From Streptomyces sp. AC550_RSS872 (GTDB lineage Bacteria > Actinomycetota > Actinomycetes > Streptomycetales > Streptomycetaceae), in assembly GCF_019049285.1 (NCBI RefSeq), contig NZ_JAGMUL010000021.1:124001-188000 (forward strand): DNA of 64,000 nt, given 5' to 3'. Made by a program: the position numbers and the translations under genes. How positions within the stretch are numbered: position 1 is the stretch's first letter; the number at the start of each line of letters is the position of its first letter. Of the stretch, positions 1 through 8,933 are shown in pieces. Under the pieces are notes generated by a model. It searched no databases. It had not been told where the DNA came from and saw only the letters and a program-made list of their open reading frames with translations.

Positions 1-442
1 ATGCGTCAAGGAGGGTGTCTACGTCTGCTTCTTCGGCTTCCGTGAAGGAGGCCGTCCAATCGTCCAGAGAGAGTCGACGAGCCTTGTCCGACAAGTTCTC
101 CAAAGCGCATGACTTGCCCGAGGCGAAAACCACCTCGGTTCCCTGCCTCAAATGGCGCTCGAACGGATCCAGCAGGCCCTCTGTCCGAAGGGCATTCAGC
201 GTCCACGAAGAGGCACGGCTGCGCTTGCACTGATGCACCTGGCCCGGCCCTGACGGCTGATGGCCGTAGAGACGAAATTCCACTGCCTCGCCAGGGGGGC
301 CTGGAACCTCGACTTGGATGGAGTCATAGTGGCCGCGAAGGACCGGAACCACGCCTCGCCAGATCGTCCACCAGCCTTCGTAGCGGTTGCCTAGCTTGTC
401 GGCAACCCCGCCACCCATGGCCGACACTCGTTCACCTGCCAC
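1..442 (-). CDS. N-terminal part of a defence-type protein with a Cap4/DUF4297-like nuclease domain (partial, runs off left edge)
   Basis: The frame is open from a GTG at 442 to base 1, so only the first 147 residues are visible. A GGAGG Shine-Dalgarno lies about 7 bases upstream. The opening (GGGVADKLGNRYEGWWT, residues 10-26) and the motif pair VEFRL (residues 54-58, with E55) and QVHQCKRSR (residues 68-76, with Q71 and K73) resemble the start of Cap4/DUF4297-type PD-(D/E)xK nuclease domains found at the N-terminus of large antiphage ATPases. What is seen is the motif spacing; nuclease function is inferred from family resemblance. The C-terminal effector or NTPase part is outside the window. 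The gene lies 126 bp downstream of a second unusual gene on the same strand and may be co-transcribed with it. Confidence 0.5.
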   Translation of the reverse strand, partial: MAGERVSAMGGGVADKLGNRYEGWWTIWRGVVPVLRGHYDSIQVEVPGPPGEAVEFRLYGHQPSGPGQVHQCKRSRASSWTLNALRTEGLLDPFERHLRQGTEVVFASGKSCALENLSDKARRLSLDDWTASFTEAEEADVDTLLDA

Positions 443-568
443 GGACCTGCCTCCTCCCCGCCGTTAGTAGGAGCCTCTCATGAGATTGCCTCCGGTGCTG
501 CTGGTCCCGGCAGTGGGCTGTGATGAAGCACGGTGGCCATAGGTGACTGAGCTCTGACGTTCCAGTCC

Positions 569-1651
569 TTATTCTGTGCCTTGAATGATGACCGTTCTTG
601 AAGCGAAGATGCTGCGCCCCTTCCAGGTGGTCAAGGTCCTGCCCGTCTCCAGCAGGCGATGCTCGACACATCCTTCGAAGGTTCCCACTGAGACCGGGTG
701 GCGCGCGTTGGGATTGTGGAACACATGGAACCCTTCGGAAAATCTCTCACGCTCTTCCGGTTCACATTCGACGACCTCATACTTGAAAGGCGTGGGAGTG
801 TCTGCATCGGGGGCAGTGTTGTACATTAGCCCGCCTCGAATAAGGTGTACGTTCTCAGGCCCGTATCCCCGTTCTGTACCCATGCGGTTGAACTTCGAGA
901 TCGTGGCATCATTTGTGAACATTACGGCGGCCAAGTGCTCAGATCCGGGCTGATTGAATAGCCCGCTTGGAATTGGCTTCTTGTCTCTGTTCTTGTGTTC
1001 GGTGATTTGCTCACTAGTGATCACGAGTCGGCCATTATTGTCGTGGTGTGCAACATCCCGTTGGCCGTACAGATAGTTGGCAAGAGCTGTACTGCTGAAG
1101 ATTAGAGCGCTGGGGTGGTGGAACGCCTCCAGGGCGATTGCAAAGGGGACACCTGCGACGTGAGGTTTCTCCCAGTATGCGTGCCCCTGCGCATCTCTTT
1201 TGATCATTTTTCGACGAATGGCCTTGCCTGCCTGGAGGACGAACTCTTCCTCTGCCTCGGCCAGGTCGTCGGGGATGAGTCGGCGCACCGCAGCCATGAT
1301 GTCTTCGTCAGTCTCTGAGGTGCTGCCCTGTGGTGGATTGGTGGTTGTCGCTTCGATGGCTACCGGGTGCGCACCTCGAATCACGAAGTCGGGAGCGGCG
1401 CTGGATCTGTCAACCTGGTGACCTTGCTCCTGCAGCATTGCGTAGAGGGTCAACTCAAGAAACCGGGGGGAGAAACCCGTTGTCTGAAATTCTTTGCGAA
1501 AGTTCCCGTCCGTGTCAGGGAATGTTGAGAAGATCTCGTCCATGAGGCGGCGGGCGGCTGTAAAGCCCACGGTCTCGCGTACGATTCGGAACTCTCGGTT
1601 GGTTTTGTCTATTGGCAGACGCGGCTCAAGCTCAAAGAGGCTGCGATTCAT
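569..1651 (-). CDS. Hypothetical protein with a possible PD-(D/E)xK-like core
   Basis: The protein has 360 residues. The ATG at 1651 is chosen because GGAGG sits 9 bases upstream; the open frame extends further but without such support. I do not recognise a characterised family. A segment near residues 70-105 reads as a helix with FLELTLYAML, then GHQVDRS, then APDFVI, then PVAIEATTTN. That order (helix, PD, short gap, E-x-T) matches a restriction-endonuclease-like core in which the usual lysine is replaced, so the domain may be a variant or inactive nuclease. No signal peptide or membrane segment is visible. It precedes the nuclease-like partial gene at the window edge on the same strand. 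A defence role is inference from that neighbour and from the insertion next to a broken dnaE2. Confidence 0.55.
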   Translation of the reverse strand: MNRSLFELEPRLPIDKTNREFRIVRETVGFTAARRLMDEIFSTFPDTDGNFRKEFQTTGFSPRFLELTLYAMLQEQGHQVDRSSAAPDFVIRGAHPVAIEATTTNPPQGSTSETDEDIMAAVRRLIPDDLAEAEEEFVLQAGKAIRRKMIKRDAQGHAYWEKPHVAGVPFAIALEAFHHPSALIFSSTALANYLYGQRDVAHHDNNGRLVITSEQITEHKNRDKKPIPSGLFNQPGSEHLAAVMFTNDATISKFNRMGTERGYGPENVHLIRGGLMYNTAPDADTPTPFKYEVVECEPEERERFSEGFHVFHNPNARHPVSVGTFEGCVEHRLLETGRTLTTWKGRSIFASRTVIIQGTE

Positions 1652-1915
1652 TACTTCTTTCCTCCAAGGAAATGGAGGCGTTGCGCCCGACGTAGTCGAG
1701 GGCCGTCGAGAGTTCCGCCAACCTGCTGTGCAGACCTCGCGGCGTACTATCATGCGCGTTCTCCCCTCCGGGCTCAAACGCCAAAAAATACCTCGATCGG
1801 ATGAGTTTGGAGATGGATCTTTTCCGGAAGTCCACTGTCTCATCCCGCCCGCCGCCGGGTCCCTATCTGATCATCCAAAACTCTGGGGAGAGTAGCGTCG
1901 GCGGTTCAGGGCGCG

Positions 1916-1931
1916 ATGTCTCACGAGACAT
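1916..1931. repeat. 16-bp palindrome at the dnaE2 junction
   Basis: ATGTCTC and GAGACAT form perfect 7-bp arms around AC. The palindrome lies 10-15 bp before recognisable dnaE2 homology begins and about 260 bp upstream of the minus-strand gene start at 1651. It could be an operator for that gene or a trace of the recombination that truncated dnaE2. The sequence alone does not decide. Confidence 0.5.
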
Positions 1932-1942
1932 GCGGATCGCGA

Positions 1943-3080
1943 AGAACGCGCCCACGCGGTCGCCTTCGCCGTACCGGCCCTGCAGAGTGCCTGGCTCAAG
2001 GCGCACTATCCGGCGTTCCTGCTGGCGGGTCTGCTCGAACACGATCCCGGGATGTGGCCCAAGCGGGTCCTGGTTGCTGACGCCCGGCGGGGCGGCGTGC
2101 AAGTGCTGTCCGTCGACATCAACCGATCCCGGGTGCGGCACACCGTGGAGAAGGCCGACGGGGAGCAGTGGGGTGTGCGGCTCGCGTTGTCCGCGGTGCA
2201 CGGCATCAGCGAGGACGAATGCGCTCGGATCGAGGAGAGCCAGCCGTACGGATCGCTGTCGGACTTCTGGCAGCGGGCCCGTCCCAGCCGGCCCATCGCC
2301 GAGCGCCTCGCCGAGATCGGCGCCCTGAACTGTCTGCACGACGGCCGGCTCACCCGGCGTGATCTGCTGCTCCAGATCGCGGAGTTGCACCGGCAGTCCC
2401 GGACCCGGTCCGCGCACGAGGGTCAACTGCCCATCGTCGCGGGCGCGGTTGGGGGCTCGGAGCCGAGCGGGTTGCCGGAGATGACCGGGCGGGAGGCGCT
2501 GAGCGCCGAGTTGAGCACCCTTGGCATCGATGTCTCCAAGCATCTGGTGGAGCACCATCACCGGCTGCTGCGGGAGATCGGCGCGACCGACGCGGCGCAT
2601 CTGGCCGGGATGCGGGCTGGTCAGCAGGTGCTCGTGGCCGGGGTGCGGGCCTCCACGCAGACGCCGCCGATCGCGAGTGGCAAGCGGATCATCTTCGTCA
2701 CGCTGGAGGACGGGTCCGGGCTGGTCGACCTGGCGTTCTTCGAGGACTCCCATCCGGCTTGCGCGCACACCGTGTTCCACAGCGGGTTGCTGCTGGTGCG
2801 TGGCACGGTCCAGGTGCGTGGCACCCGCCGTACCGTCGTCGGCTCCATGGCCTGGGACCTGGACGAGATCGCCGCCGCCCGCCGGGACAACGGCCCCGAG
2901 GCCGCGCTCGCCCTGCTCGGCGAGAGCCGCCCGCACCCGACCCCCGCCCAGCCGCAGCGCACCCTGGCCGACGGCACCGCGGGTGCCCGGCTGCATCCGT
3001 ACGCCGACCTCCAACCCGCCGGCACCCGTTCCGCCGATCTGAAGAAGTTCGGCCACCGAAGCCCGGGGAGCGCGGGATGA
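1943..3080 (+). pseudogene. dnaE2: dnaE2 (imuC) error-prone DNA polymerase, C-terminal remnant
   Basis: The translated frame begins to match DnaE2 at HAVAFAVPALQSAWLKAHYP (near 1946) and continues to the stop at 3078-3080, about 378 residues. A full-length DnaE2 has roughly 1,100, so the PHP domain and the polymerase catalytic centre are missing. What remains is the end of the fingers/HhH region (LSAVHGISEDE, YGSLSDFWQRARPSRP) and the OB-fold (VLVAGVRASTQTPPIASGKRI). Within this remnant an ATG at 2052 could start a 342-residue product, but it has no obvious ribosome site and would lack activity. The TGA overlaps the ATG of the following imuB-like gene, preserving the original operon coupling. 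The 5' part was deleted or lies beyond the left edge after an insertion. Confidence 0.85.
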
Positions 3081-4057
3081 GTGCACGGCAGCGGCACATC
3101 GCCCACCTCCATCTGCACGCTGGGCTGACCGAGGCCCAGTACGGGGACATAATCGAACTGGTGTCCGGTGTCACGCCTCATGTGCAGGCCATCCCGCCGG
3201 GCGCCGTACAGCTCGACCTGACTTCAGCGCTCCGATACTTCGACCTCTCCCCCTACGACATGGTCCAGATGACGATGATGAGACTGAAGGGCCTCTACGG
3301 TATCGACAGCAGCGCCGGGCTCGCGGGCAACCGGATGCTGGCAGCCATGGCGGCCGACACGGCCGCGCCGGGCGAGACCACCTGGGTCCCCGCCGAGCGG
3401 GCCGCCGACTGGCTCCACCCCCGCCCGGTCACCGCGCTGCCCGGCATCGGCCGCGCCACGGCGGAGACGCTCAGCAGATACGGCCTGCACACCATCGGCC
3501 AGATCACCGACCTGCCCTCGGCGACGCTGCAACGCCTCCTCGGCGCCGGCCAGGCACGGCTGCTGGCCGAACGCGCCCGCGGCCACGACCCCCGCCCCGT
3601 CACCCCGTCGGAACCGGCGGAGCACCTGATCGCCGACCTCGTGCTGGAGCGGGACTGCCTCGACCCGGCCCAACACCACCGTGCAGTGCTGGGACTTGCC
3701 GAGCAGATCGGCCAACGTCTGCGCGGTGAAGGGCGGATCGCGAGTCGGCTCACCCTCACGGTGCGGTACGCCGACCGCAGCTCCAGCACGCGCACACGTG
3801 CGCTGCCGGAACCCACCGATCACTCACCCGCCCTCGCCGCGACCGCACTCGGTCTGCTGACCTCCCTCGGACTGCAGCGGGCACGCGTCCGCGCCTACGC
3901 GATCCGCGCCGACGGTCTGCTGCCGGACGAGAACGCCTACTGGCAGCTCTCCCTGGATCCCGGCGATGCCCGTGCCCGCGCGGCCGAAGTCGCCGCGGAC
4001 CGCGCCCGTCGGCGCTTCGGGCCGCAGGCCGTGCAGCCGGCGACTCTGGCGGACTGA
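3077..4057 (+). CDS. ImuB-like DNA polymerase Y-family protein
   Basis: The product has 326 residues and starts at an ATG that overlaps the dnaE2 stop (ATGA). The order is: palm remnant (IAHLHLHAGL to VQLDLTSALRYFD), thumb helix-hairpin-helix (VTALPGIGRATAETLSRYGLHTIGQITDL), then the little-finger region (LTLTVRYADRSSSTRTR). The carboxylates that bind metal in active Y-family polymerases are not seen: the first motif reads HLHLHAG instead of an FxDxDxFF-type strand. This fits a non-catalytic ImuB-type adaptor that links a DnaE2 to the sliding clamp in SOS-induced mutagenesis. Its partner here is truncated, so the cassette is probably inactive unless another DnaE2 is encoded elsewhere. No LexA box could be placed because the operon's 5' end is gone. 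Confidence 0.8.
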   Translation: MSARQRHIAHLHLHAGLTEAQYGDIIELVSGVTPHVQAIPPGAVQLDLTSALRYFDLSPYDMVQMTMMRLKGLYGIDSSAGLAGNRMLAAMAADTAAPGETTWVPAERAADWLHPRPVTALPGIGRATAETLSRYGLHTIGQITDLPSATLQRLLGAGQARLLAERARGHDPRPVTPSEPAEHLIADLVLERDCLDPAQHHRAVLGLAEQIGQRLRGEGRIASRLTLTVRYADRSSSTRTRALPEPTDHSPALAATALGLLTSLGLQRARVRAYAIRADGLLPDENAYWQLSLDPGDARARAAEVAADRARRRFGPQAVQPATLAD

Positions 4058-4317
4058 TCACGTGTGCGAACATCACGACTACATGCTGTGATCATTTCGA
4101 TCTTACTGCAGGTCAGACGGCATCTTTTCCGCCCTGCGCCGTTTCAACGATTCCGCTTCCGTCCCTAACTGATCAATTCGTGGGTGGGGTGATAGTGGGC
4201 TCTCTTCGTCGTTCTGCCCACCTGCGACCACCTTGGATAATCCTCGGGCCCTCGTCCGGCCCGCCGATCCCTACGGCCCGGCCGGGGCGAGGACCCCGGT
4301 AGAAGTACGCAGTCGAG

Positions 4318-5502
4318 TTACTGAAGTACGTCACTGGGTGACGCGCCCGCCCGGCGGACCGCCAGGAGCGCCGCGCCGATGTCCGCCGCCGCTCGCGGAT
4401 CGGACAGGGAGCGGCCCGTCAGTTCCTCGACGCGCCGCAGCCGGTAGCGGACCGTGTTGGGGTGGACGAACAGGTTGCGCGCCGCGTCGGTGGCGGAGCC
4501 GGCGGCGGCGTACCAGTGCTCCATGGTCTCCAGGAGGCGGGAACGCTCCGGGGCGGGGAGATCGAGCAGCGGCTGGAGGACCACCTCCACGAGGTGCGCC
4601 GCCTCGGCCGGGGCGGCGCCGACGACCATCGCCAGCGGGTCGTCGTCGAACCGCGCGACGCCGGGGCCGGTGCCCTGGAGGCCGGCCAGAGCCAGACGGG
4701 CGAAGCGCAGAGCCTGAGGGGTGTCCCGTAGCGAGTGGAAGCACGGGCTGATGCCTACGCGGGCGCCTGCCCGGCGCAGGATGCGCAGACAGGTCCTCTC
4801 CGCGGTCGCCGTGGGCACGGCGGCCAGACCGATCTGCTGATCGGGCAGCAACCGCCAGGCGAAATGGACCTGGGCCTGACGCAGCTCCGCCTCGGTTCCC
4901 GCCAGCGGCTCCTCGCCGGGAGCGTCGGCAGCCGCAGCGGCGACGACGTAGGGACCGCGGTCCGGCAGGCCCAGCTCACGCGCGGCCTCCCACAGCGTAC
5001 GGTCGGCGATGACGCCGGTGAACAGTGCCTCCACCAGTGCCGAGCGGCGCGCCTGACGCCGCGAGGTCAGCTCGGCGGTCGTCTCCCGGTAGGCCGCCGC
5101 CACCGCCTCCGCGTAGCGGCCGAACAGGGCCCAGATCTCCGCGGACTGGGACACCAGTTGGGCGTCATCGACCTCGCGATGGGTGCGGGCCTCGGCGAGG
5201 ATCTCCGTCCACACGAGCTCGAAGCCGATCCGGTACGCGTGCAGGGTGTCCGCCAGCGGCACGCCCTGCTCGGCACGCAGGCGCCCGGTCTCCCGGGCCG
5301 GGCTCGGGTCCTGCGCGCCCTCGCGGCCGAGCTGGTTCAGGAGCAGGTCCGCGTTGGCGGTGCACGAGCGGCGCAGCGAGTCGAAGGGGATCAGCGACTC
5401 GTCCTTGTAGGCATCGACGTCCGAGCGGATGCGCTGCGCCATCCGCTCGCCCAGTTCCGGCAGCCTCGCATGAAGCGCCGAGACCACCCCTGAGAGGTCC
5501 AT
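4318..5502 (-). CDS. PucR/CdaR-type transcriptional regulator
   Basis: The 394-residue protein has the layout of PucR-family regulators: an N-terminal sensory region with RsbRD-like helices (residues 1-160), a central GGDEF-like degenerate region, and a C-terminal helix-turn-helix (about 337-375, ATDAARNLFVHPNTVRYRLR). The ATG at 5502 is preferred over an upstream in-frame start at 5598 because family homology begins at MDLSGVV. The gene is divergent from the acyl-CoA ligase at 5652, and the 149-bp gap must hold both promoters. Control of that ligase is the likely role, an inference from gene order. The effector is unknown. Confidence 0.85.
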   Translation of the reverse strand: MDLSGVVSALHARLPELGERMAQRIRSDVDAYKDESLIPFDSLRRSCTANADLLLNQLGREGAQDPSPARETGRLRAEQGVPLADTLHAYRIGFELVWTEILAEARTHREVDDAQLVSQSAEIWALFGRYAEAVAAAYRETTAELTSRRQARRSALVEALFTGVIADRTLWEAARELGLPDRGPYVVAAAAADAPGEEPLAGTEAELRQAQVHFAWRLLPDQQIGLAAVPTATAERTCLRILRRAGARVGISPCFHSLRDTPQALRFARLALAGLQGTGPGVARFDDDPLAMVVGAAPAEAAHLVEVVLQPLLDLPAPERSRLLETMEHWYAAAGSATDAARNLFVHPNTVRYRLRRVEELTGRSLSDPRAAADIGAALLAVRRAGASPSDVLQ

Positions 5503-5651
5503 TCCCGCAGCGTAACGCCCCTGCTTTGTTCTCGGGAACAATCCGGGAGAGCAGACGCTGTCATGCCGCACATAGGCCGTCGCCACGGACATCTGCACGA
5601 TGTCGTCAACGTGAACAGCGGATTTCGACGGCGACTTTCGTGGAGGCGGTC

Positions 5652-7175
5652 ATGGCCAATCTGGCGGAATTCCTGGTGGAGACGGCACGGCGGCAGCCGG
5701 AACGCCCCGCGCTGCGGCTTGGAGGCCAGGTCACCAGCTACGCGGAGCTCGAGGAGCGCAGCGCCCGCGCCGCCGCGCTGCTGAGGGCCGAGGGCGTACG
5801 GCCGGGAGACCGGGTCGCTCTGATGCTGCCGAACGTTCCCGAGTTCGTCGTCCTGTACTACGGCGTACTGCGCGCCGGAGCGGTCGTCGTACCGATGAAC
5901 CCGCTGCTGAAGACGCGGGAGACCGAGTACCACCTGCGTGACTCCGGCGCGGTGCTGCTCTTCGAGTGGCACCAGGCGCCGGGCGAGGGTGCGCAGGGCG
6001 CGGCCGCCGCCCAAGTGCGGCACTTGGCCGTCGAGCCCGCGGCCTTCGCGGGCCTGCTGGCCGGTCACGAGCCGCTGCCGGAGGTGAGGGAGCCGGACGG
6101 CGAGGACGTGGCCGTACTGCTGTACACCTCGGGCACCACCGGCCGCCCCAAGGGCGCCACCCTCACCCACGCCGGACTGCGGCACAACACCGAGGTCAAC
6201 GCGGTCCATGTGCAGCGGGTGACAGCGGACGACGTGGTCGTGGGCTGTCTGCCGCTGTTTCACATCTTCGGCCAGATCTGCACGATGAGCGTGACCATCC
6301 GCGCCGGTGCCTCGCTCACCCTGATCCCCCGCTTCGACCCGCAGACCGTACTGGACGCCATCGCCCGCGACCGGGCGACGATCTTCGAGGGCGTACCGAC
6401 CATGTACGCCGCACTGCTCCAACACCCATCGGAAGCGAACGTGTCCACGCTGCGGATGTGCGTCTCCGGCGGAGCCTCGCTCCCGGTGGAGGTCCTGCAC
6501 GGCTTCGAGCGTCGCTTCGGCTGTGTGGTGCTGGAAGGCTTCGGCATGTCCGAGACCAGTCCGGTGGTCACGTTCAACCACCCCGACCGGCCGCGCAAGG
6601 CCGGGTCCATCGGCACCCCGATCAAGGACGTGGAGGTGCGGCTCCTCGACGACAAGGGCCAGGACGTGACCCCCGGCGGGATCGGCGAACTGGCCGTCCG
6701 CGGACCGAACGTGATGAAGGGGTACTGGAACCGCCCGGAGGAGACGGCGGCCACCATCCCGGACGGCTGGCTGCGCAGCGGCGACCTCGCGCGGCAGGAC
6801 GAGGATGGCTACCTGTACATCGTCGACCGTAAGAAGGACATGATCATCCGCGGCGGCTACAACGTCTACCCGCGCGAGATCGAGGAGGTACTCCACGAGC
6901 ACCCGGCCGTCGCACTGGCCGCGGTGGTGGGCGTGCCCGACACGCATCTGGGCGAGGAGATCGCGGCCGCGGTGGTGCTGCGCCCGAAGGCCCAGGCAAC
7001 GCCCGCCGAGCTTCAGCAGTTCGTCAAGGAGCGCGTGGCGGCATACAAGTACCCCCGCCAGGTGTGGCTCGCGGACACGCTGCCGACCGGCCCCAGCGGC
7101 AAGATCCTCAAAAGGGAGATCACCGCGCCGGCGCCCCGTAAGGGCTCTGTCACGTTGACCGACCCGGTGGGATGA
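5652..7175 (+). CDS. AMP-forming acyl-CoA synthetase (long-chain fatty acid-CoA ligase-like)
   Basis: The enzyme has 507 residues and belongs to the ANL superfamily. It activates a carboxylic acid with ATP to an acyl-adenylate, then transfers it to CoA. Visible motifs are the phosphate-binding loop TSGTTGRPKG (residues 158-167), FGMSET (about 297), the hinge region SGDLARQDEDGYLYIVDRKKD (about 375-395), GGYNVYPREIEE, and the C-terminal PSGKILKRE with the catalytic lysine. GGAGG lies 5 bases before the ATG. The substrate cannot be read from sequence; fatty or aryl acids are both possible. It is divergent from the PucR regulator and appears monocistronic. Confidence 0.9.
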   Translation: MANLAEFLVETARRQPERPALRLGGQVTSYAELEERSARAAALLRAEGVRPGDRVALMLPNVPEFVVLYYGVLRAGAVVVPMNPLLKTRETEYHLRDSGAVLLFEWHQAPGEGAQGAAAAQVRHLAVEPAAFAGLLAGHEPLPEVREPDGEDVAVLLYTSGTTGRPKGATLTHAGLRHNTEVNAVHVQRVTADDVVVGCLPLFHIFGQICTMSVTIRAGASLTLIPRFDPQTVLDAIARDRATIFEGVPTMYAALLQHPSEANVSTLRMCVSGGASLPVEVLHGFERRFGCVVLEGFGMSETSPVVTFNHPDRPRKAGSIGTPIKDVEVRLLDDKGQDVTPGGIGELAVRGPNVMKGYWNRPEETAATIPDGWLRSGDLARQDEDGYLYIVDRKKDMIIRGGYNVYPREIEEVLHEHPAVALAAVVGVPDTHLGEEIAAAVVLRPKAQATPAELQQFVKERVAAYKYPRQVWLADTLPTGPSGKILKREITAPAPRKGSVTLTDPVG

Positions 7176-7324
7176 TCTACCTTCCGAGGCACTCAGCGGC
7201 CCCCTTCAGGAGCGAGTACTACTGTTCCTCGGCCGCTGTGCTCTTTCGGCCAAGTGCCTGCTGACGCTGGCCTCGTCCTCCGTTGAGGGCCACCACTCTC
7301 CTTCGCCGGCGAGAGCCCCCAGGG

Positions 7325-7360
7325 AGGCCGGTCGCATCTCTTGGCGTCCGCGACCGGCCT
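7325..7360 (-). terminator. Hairpin terminator downstream of the GH5 gene
   Basis: AGGCCGGTCGC and GCGACCGGCCT form a perfect 11-bp stem with a 14-nt loop, 35 bp past the GH5 stop. Nearly the same stem follows the paralogous GH5 gene at 59775-59810, so the terminator was duplicated with the gene. Confidence 0.75.
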
Positions 7361-7394
7361 GCGGGCGTGCGGGCGTGCCCAGTGGGGATTTCCG

Positions 7395-8933
7395 CTAGCT
7401 GGTCTTCCACTTCTGGTTGTCGCCGCCCCAGCAGGACCAGAGCTGGGCCTTGGAGGTGGCCAGGTCCTTGTCCAGGCACAGACCGGACTTCACTGAGCGG
7501 ATCGTGCCGTCGGAGTAGAACATCCACTTCTGGTTGTTCTGGCCGTTGCAGTCGTAGGTGCCGACCTCGGTGGCGTTGCTCGCGCCTTCACGGTAGGCGT
7601 CCAGGCACTTCGTGCCGCCATATACGGTGAGCTGTCCGGAGGGCGTCAGGGTCCACTGCTGGTTGGCGCCGCCCGAGCACTGGTCGTGGACCTGGACCTG
7701 GACGTTGTCGTGGCTGACATAGGGGACGTCGAGGCAGCCGTTGCCATCGGCGTTGCGCAGGATGCTCGTGTGTGAGCCGGGGTCGGCACCCCAGGCACGC
7801 TTGACGGCGTCGATACCGCTGATGTTGCGGATGCCCAGCGTCAGGTTGGCACCGCCGCCCTCGAGGTCGAAGAGCGAGTAGTAGTCGTGGTCGGGGTACT
7901 CCTGGTACTTGCCGCCGATGGCAGGCCAGTAGACCGCGCCCATGCCGAGTTCGCGGACGGTTTCGGTGTCGGCGCGCAGGTACCGCACGAAGTTGTCCGT
8001 GCTGTCGGCGTCGTTGTAGTCCTTGCCGGCGTCCGCGCCTGCGCCGCCCATCGGTGCGCCGAACTCGTCCAGGATGGTGCGCTTGGCGCAGGTGCCGACC
8101 TTGCTCTTGAAGTCGGTGACCCACTCGCCGTAGGTCCTCGCCGGCTTATTGAAGGCGTAGTGGTGGAGCGAGAGGTAGGTCCCGTCGAGGCGGGAGTCGG
8201 CGCACACGCTCGTGACGTAGTCGTTGTAGCCGGGTCCGCTCACGATGATCCGGTTCCTGGGGACCGATGGGCTGTCGGCGATCCACCTGGCGGCGACGTC
8301 CGCCCACTCGGTGGCACTGTGTCCATGGGGCTCGTTGAACGGCTCGAAGTAGACCAGCCCGTTGGACGCGTACCTGCCCGCCACGGCCTTCCACATCGAC
8401 TTGAACGCGTCCGCGTCAACGACCTTGCCGTTCCAGCCTGGCCCGTCCGGTTTCCCGTCGTTGTTCCTGTCCTCGCCGTCCCCTTCCCAGTAGGAGAGGA
8501 TGACCTTGAAGCCCTTGGCTGTCGCGGCATCGATGGCGCCGGCGTACCTGTCGCCCCACGTCGTGCCCGGGACGGAGTGGCTGTTGATCGGCAGCCGTAC
8601 GGTGTTGGCGCCGAGCATGCTCTGGAACCCGCTGAGGATGGCGTTGGCCTTGGCCTTGACGGTCTCGTAACTGTCGGATTCGTTCAGCCCCTCGGGGACA
8701 ACGGCGCCGTAGGTGAAGTTGTCTCCCACCCTGGCCCAGTTCACGCCTTGGAACTGGCCGGCGTCCAACGTGGGGTCTTCTGCGGCGGCCGGTGATGCGC
8801 CGGACAGGGTACTGATCGACACCGTGATCAGCCCGGCCAGCAGACCAGCTGCCGCGCGGCGCAGGGAGCGGGTCTCCGCGGGAGGGAGTGCGGTGGAGTG
8901 AGGACTGGGTCGGGTGCGCTGGTAGTTGAGCAT
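7395..8933 (-). CDS. Secreted GH5-type glycoside hydrolase with C-terminal ricin-type CBM13
   Basis: The 512-residue precursor has an N-terminal export signal with a twin arginine (R24-R25) before a hydrophobic stretch ending at SPAAAED. A GH5-like (beta/alpha)8 domain follows (about 60-385) with acid/base E201 in PFNEPHG and nucleophile E290 in ILDEFGAP. A ricin-type beta-trefoil (about 392-512) shows repeated GxCLD and NQKW/NQQW motifs. It is exported and probably cuts a plant glycan; the linkage cannot be deduced. The start at 8933 has AGAAGGG upstream. The protein is a close paralogue of the gene at 58226, from which it differs by a longer loop near residue 155 (NNDGKPDG). Upstream lies the scar of a sugar ABC operon. 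Confidence 0.88.
   Translation of the reverse strand: MLNYQRTRPSPHSTALPPAETRSLRRAAAGLLAGLITVSISTLSGASPAAAEDPTLDAGQFQGVNWARVGDNFTYGAVVPEGLNESDSYETVKAKANAILSGFQSMLGANTVRLPINSHSVPGTTWGDRYAGAIDAATAKGFKVILSYWEGDGEDRNNDGKPDGPGWNGKVVDADAFKSMWKAVAGRYASNGLVYFEPFNEPHGHSATEWADVAARWIADSPSVPRNRIIVSGPGYNDYVTSVCADSRLDGTYLSLHHYAFNKPARTYGEWVTDFKSKVGTCAKRTILDEFGAPMGGAGADAGKDYNDADSTDNFVRYLRADTETVRELGMGAVYWPAIGGKYQEYPDHDYYSLFDLEGGGANLTLGIRNISGIDAVKRAWGADPGSHTSILRNADGNGCLDVPYVSHDNVQVQVHDQCSGGANQQWTLTPSGQLTVYGGTKCLDAYREGASNATEVGTYDCNGQNNQKWMFYSDGTIRSVKSGLCLDKDLATSKAQLWSCWGGDNQKWKTS

Noticed and set aside
1863..3086. Minus-strand open frame of 407 codons
   Set aside because: Antisense to the dnaE2 remnant; the forward strand carries unmistakable DnaE2 motifs.
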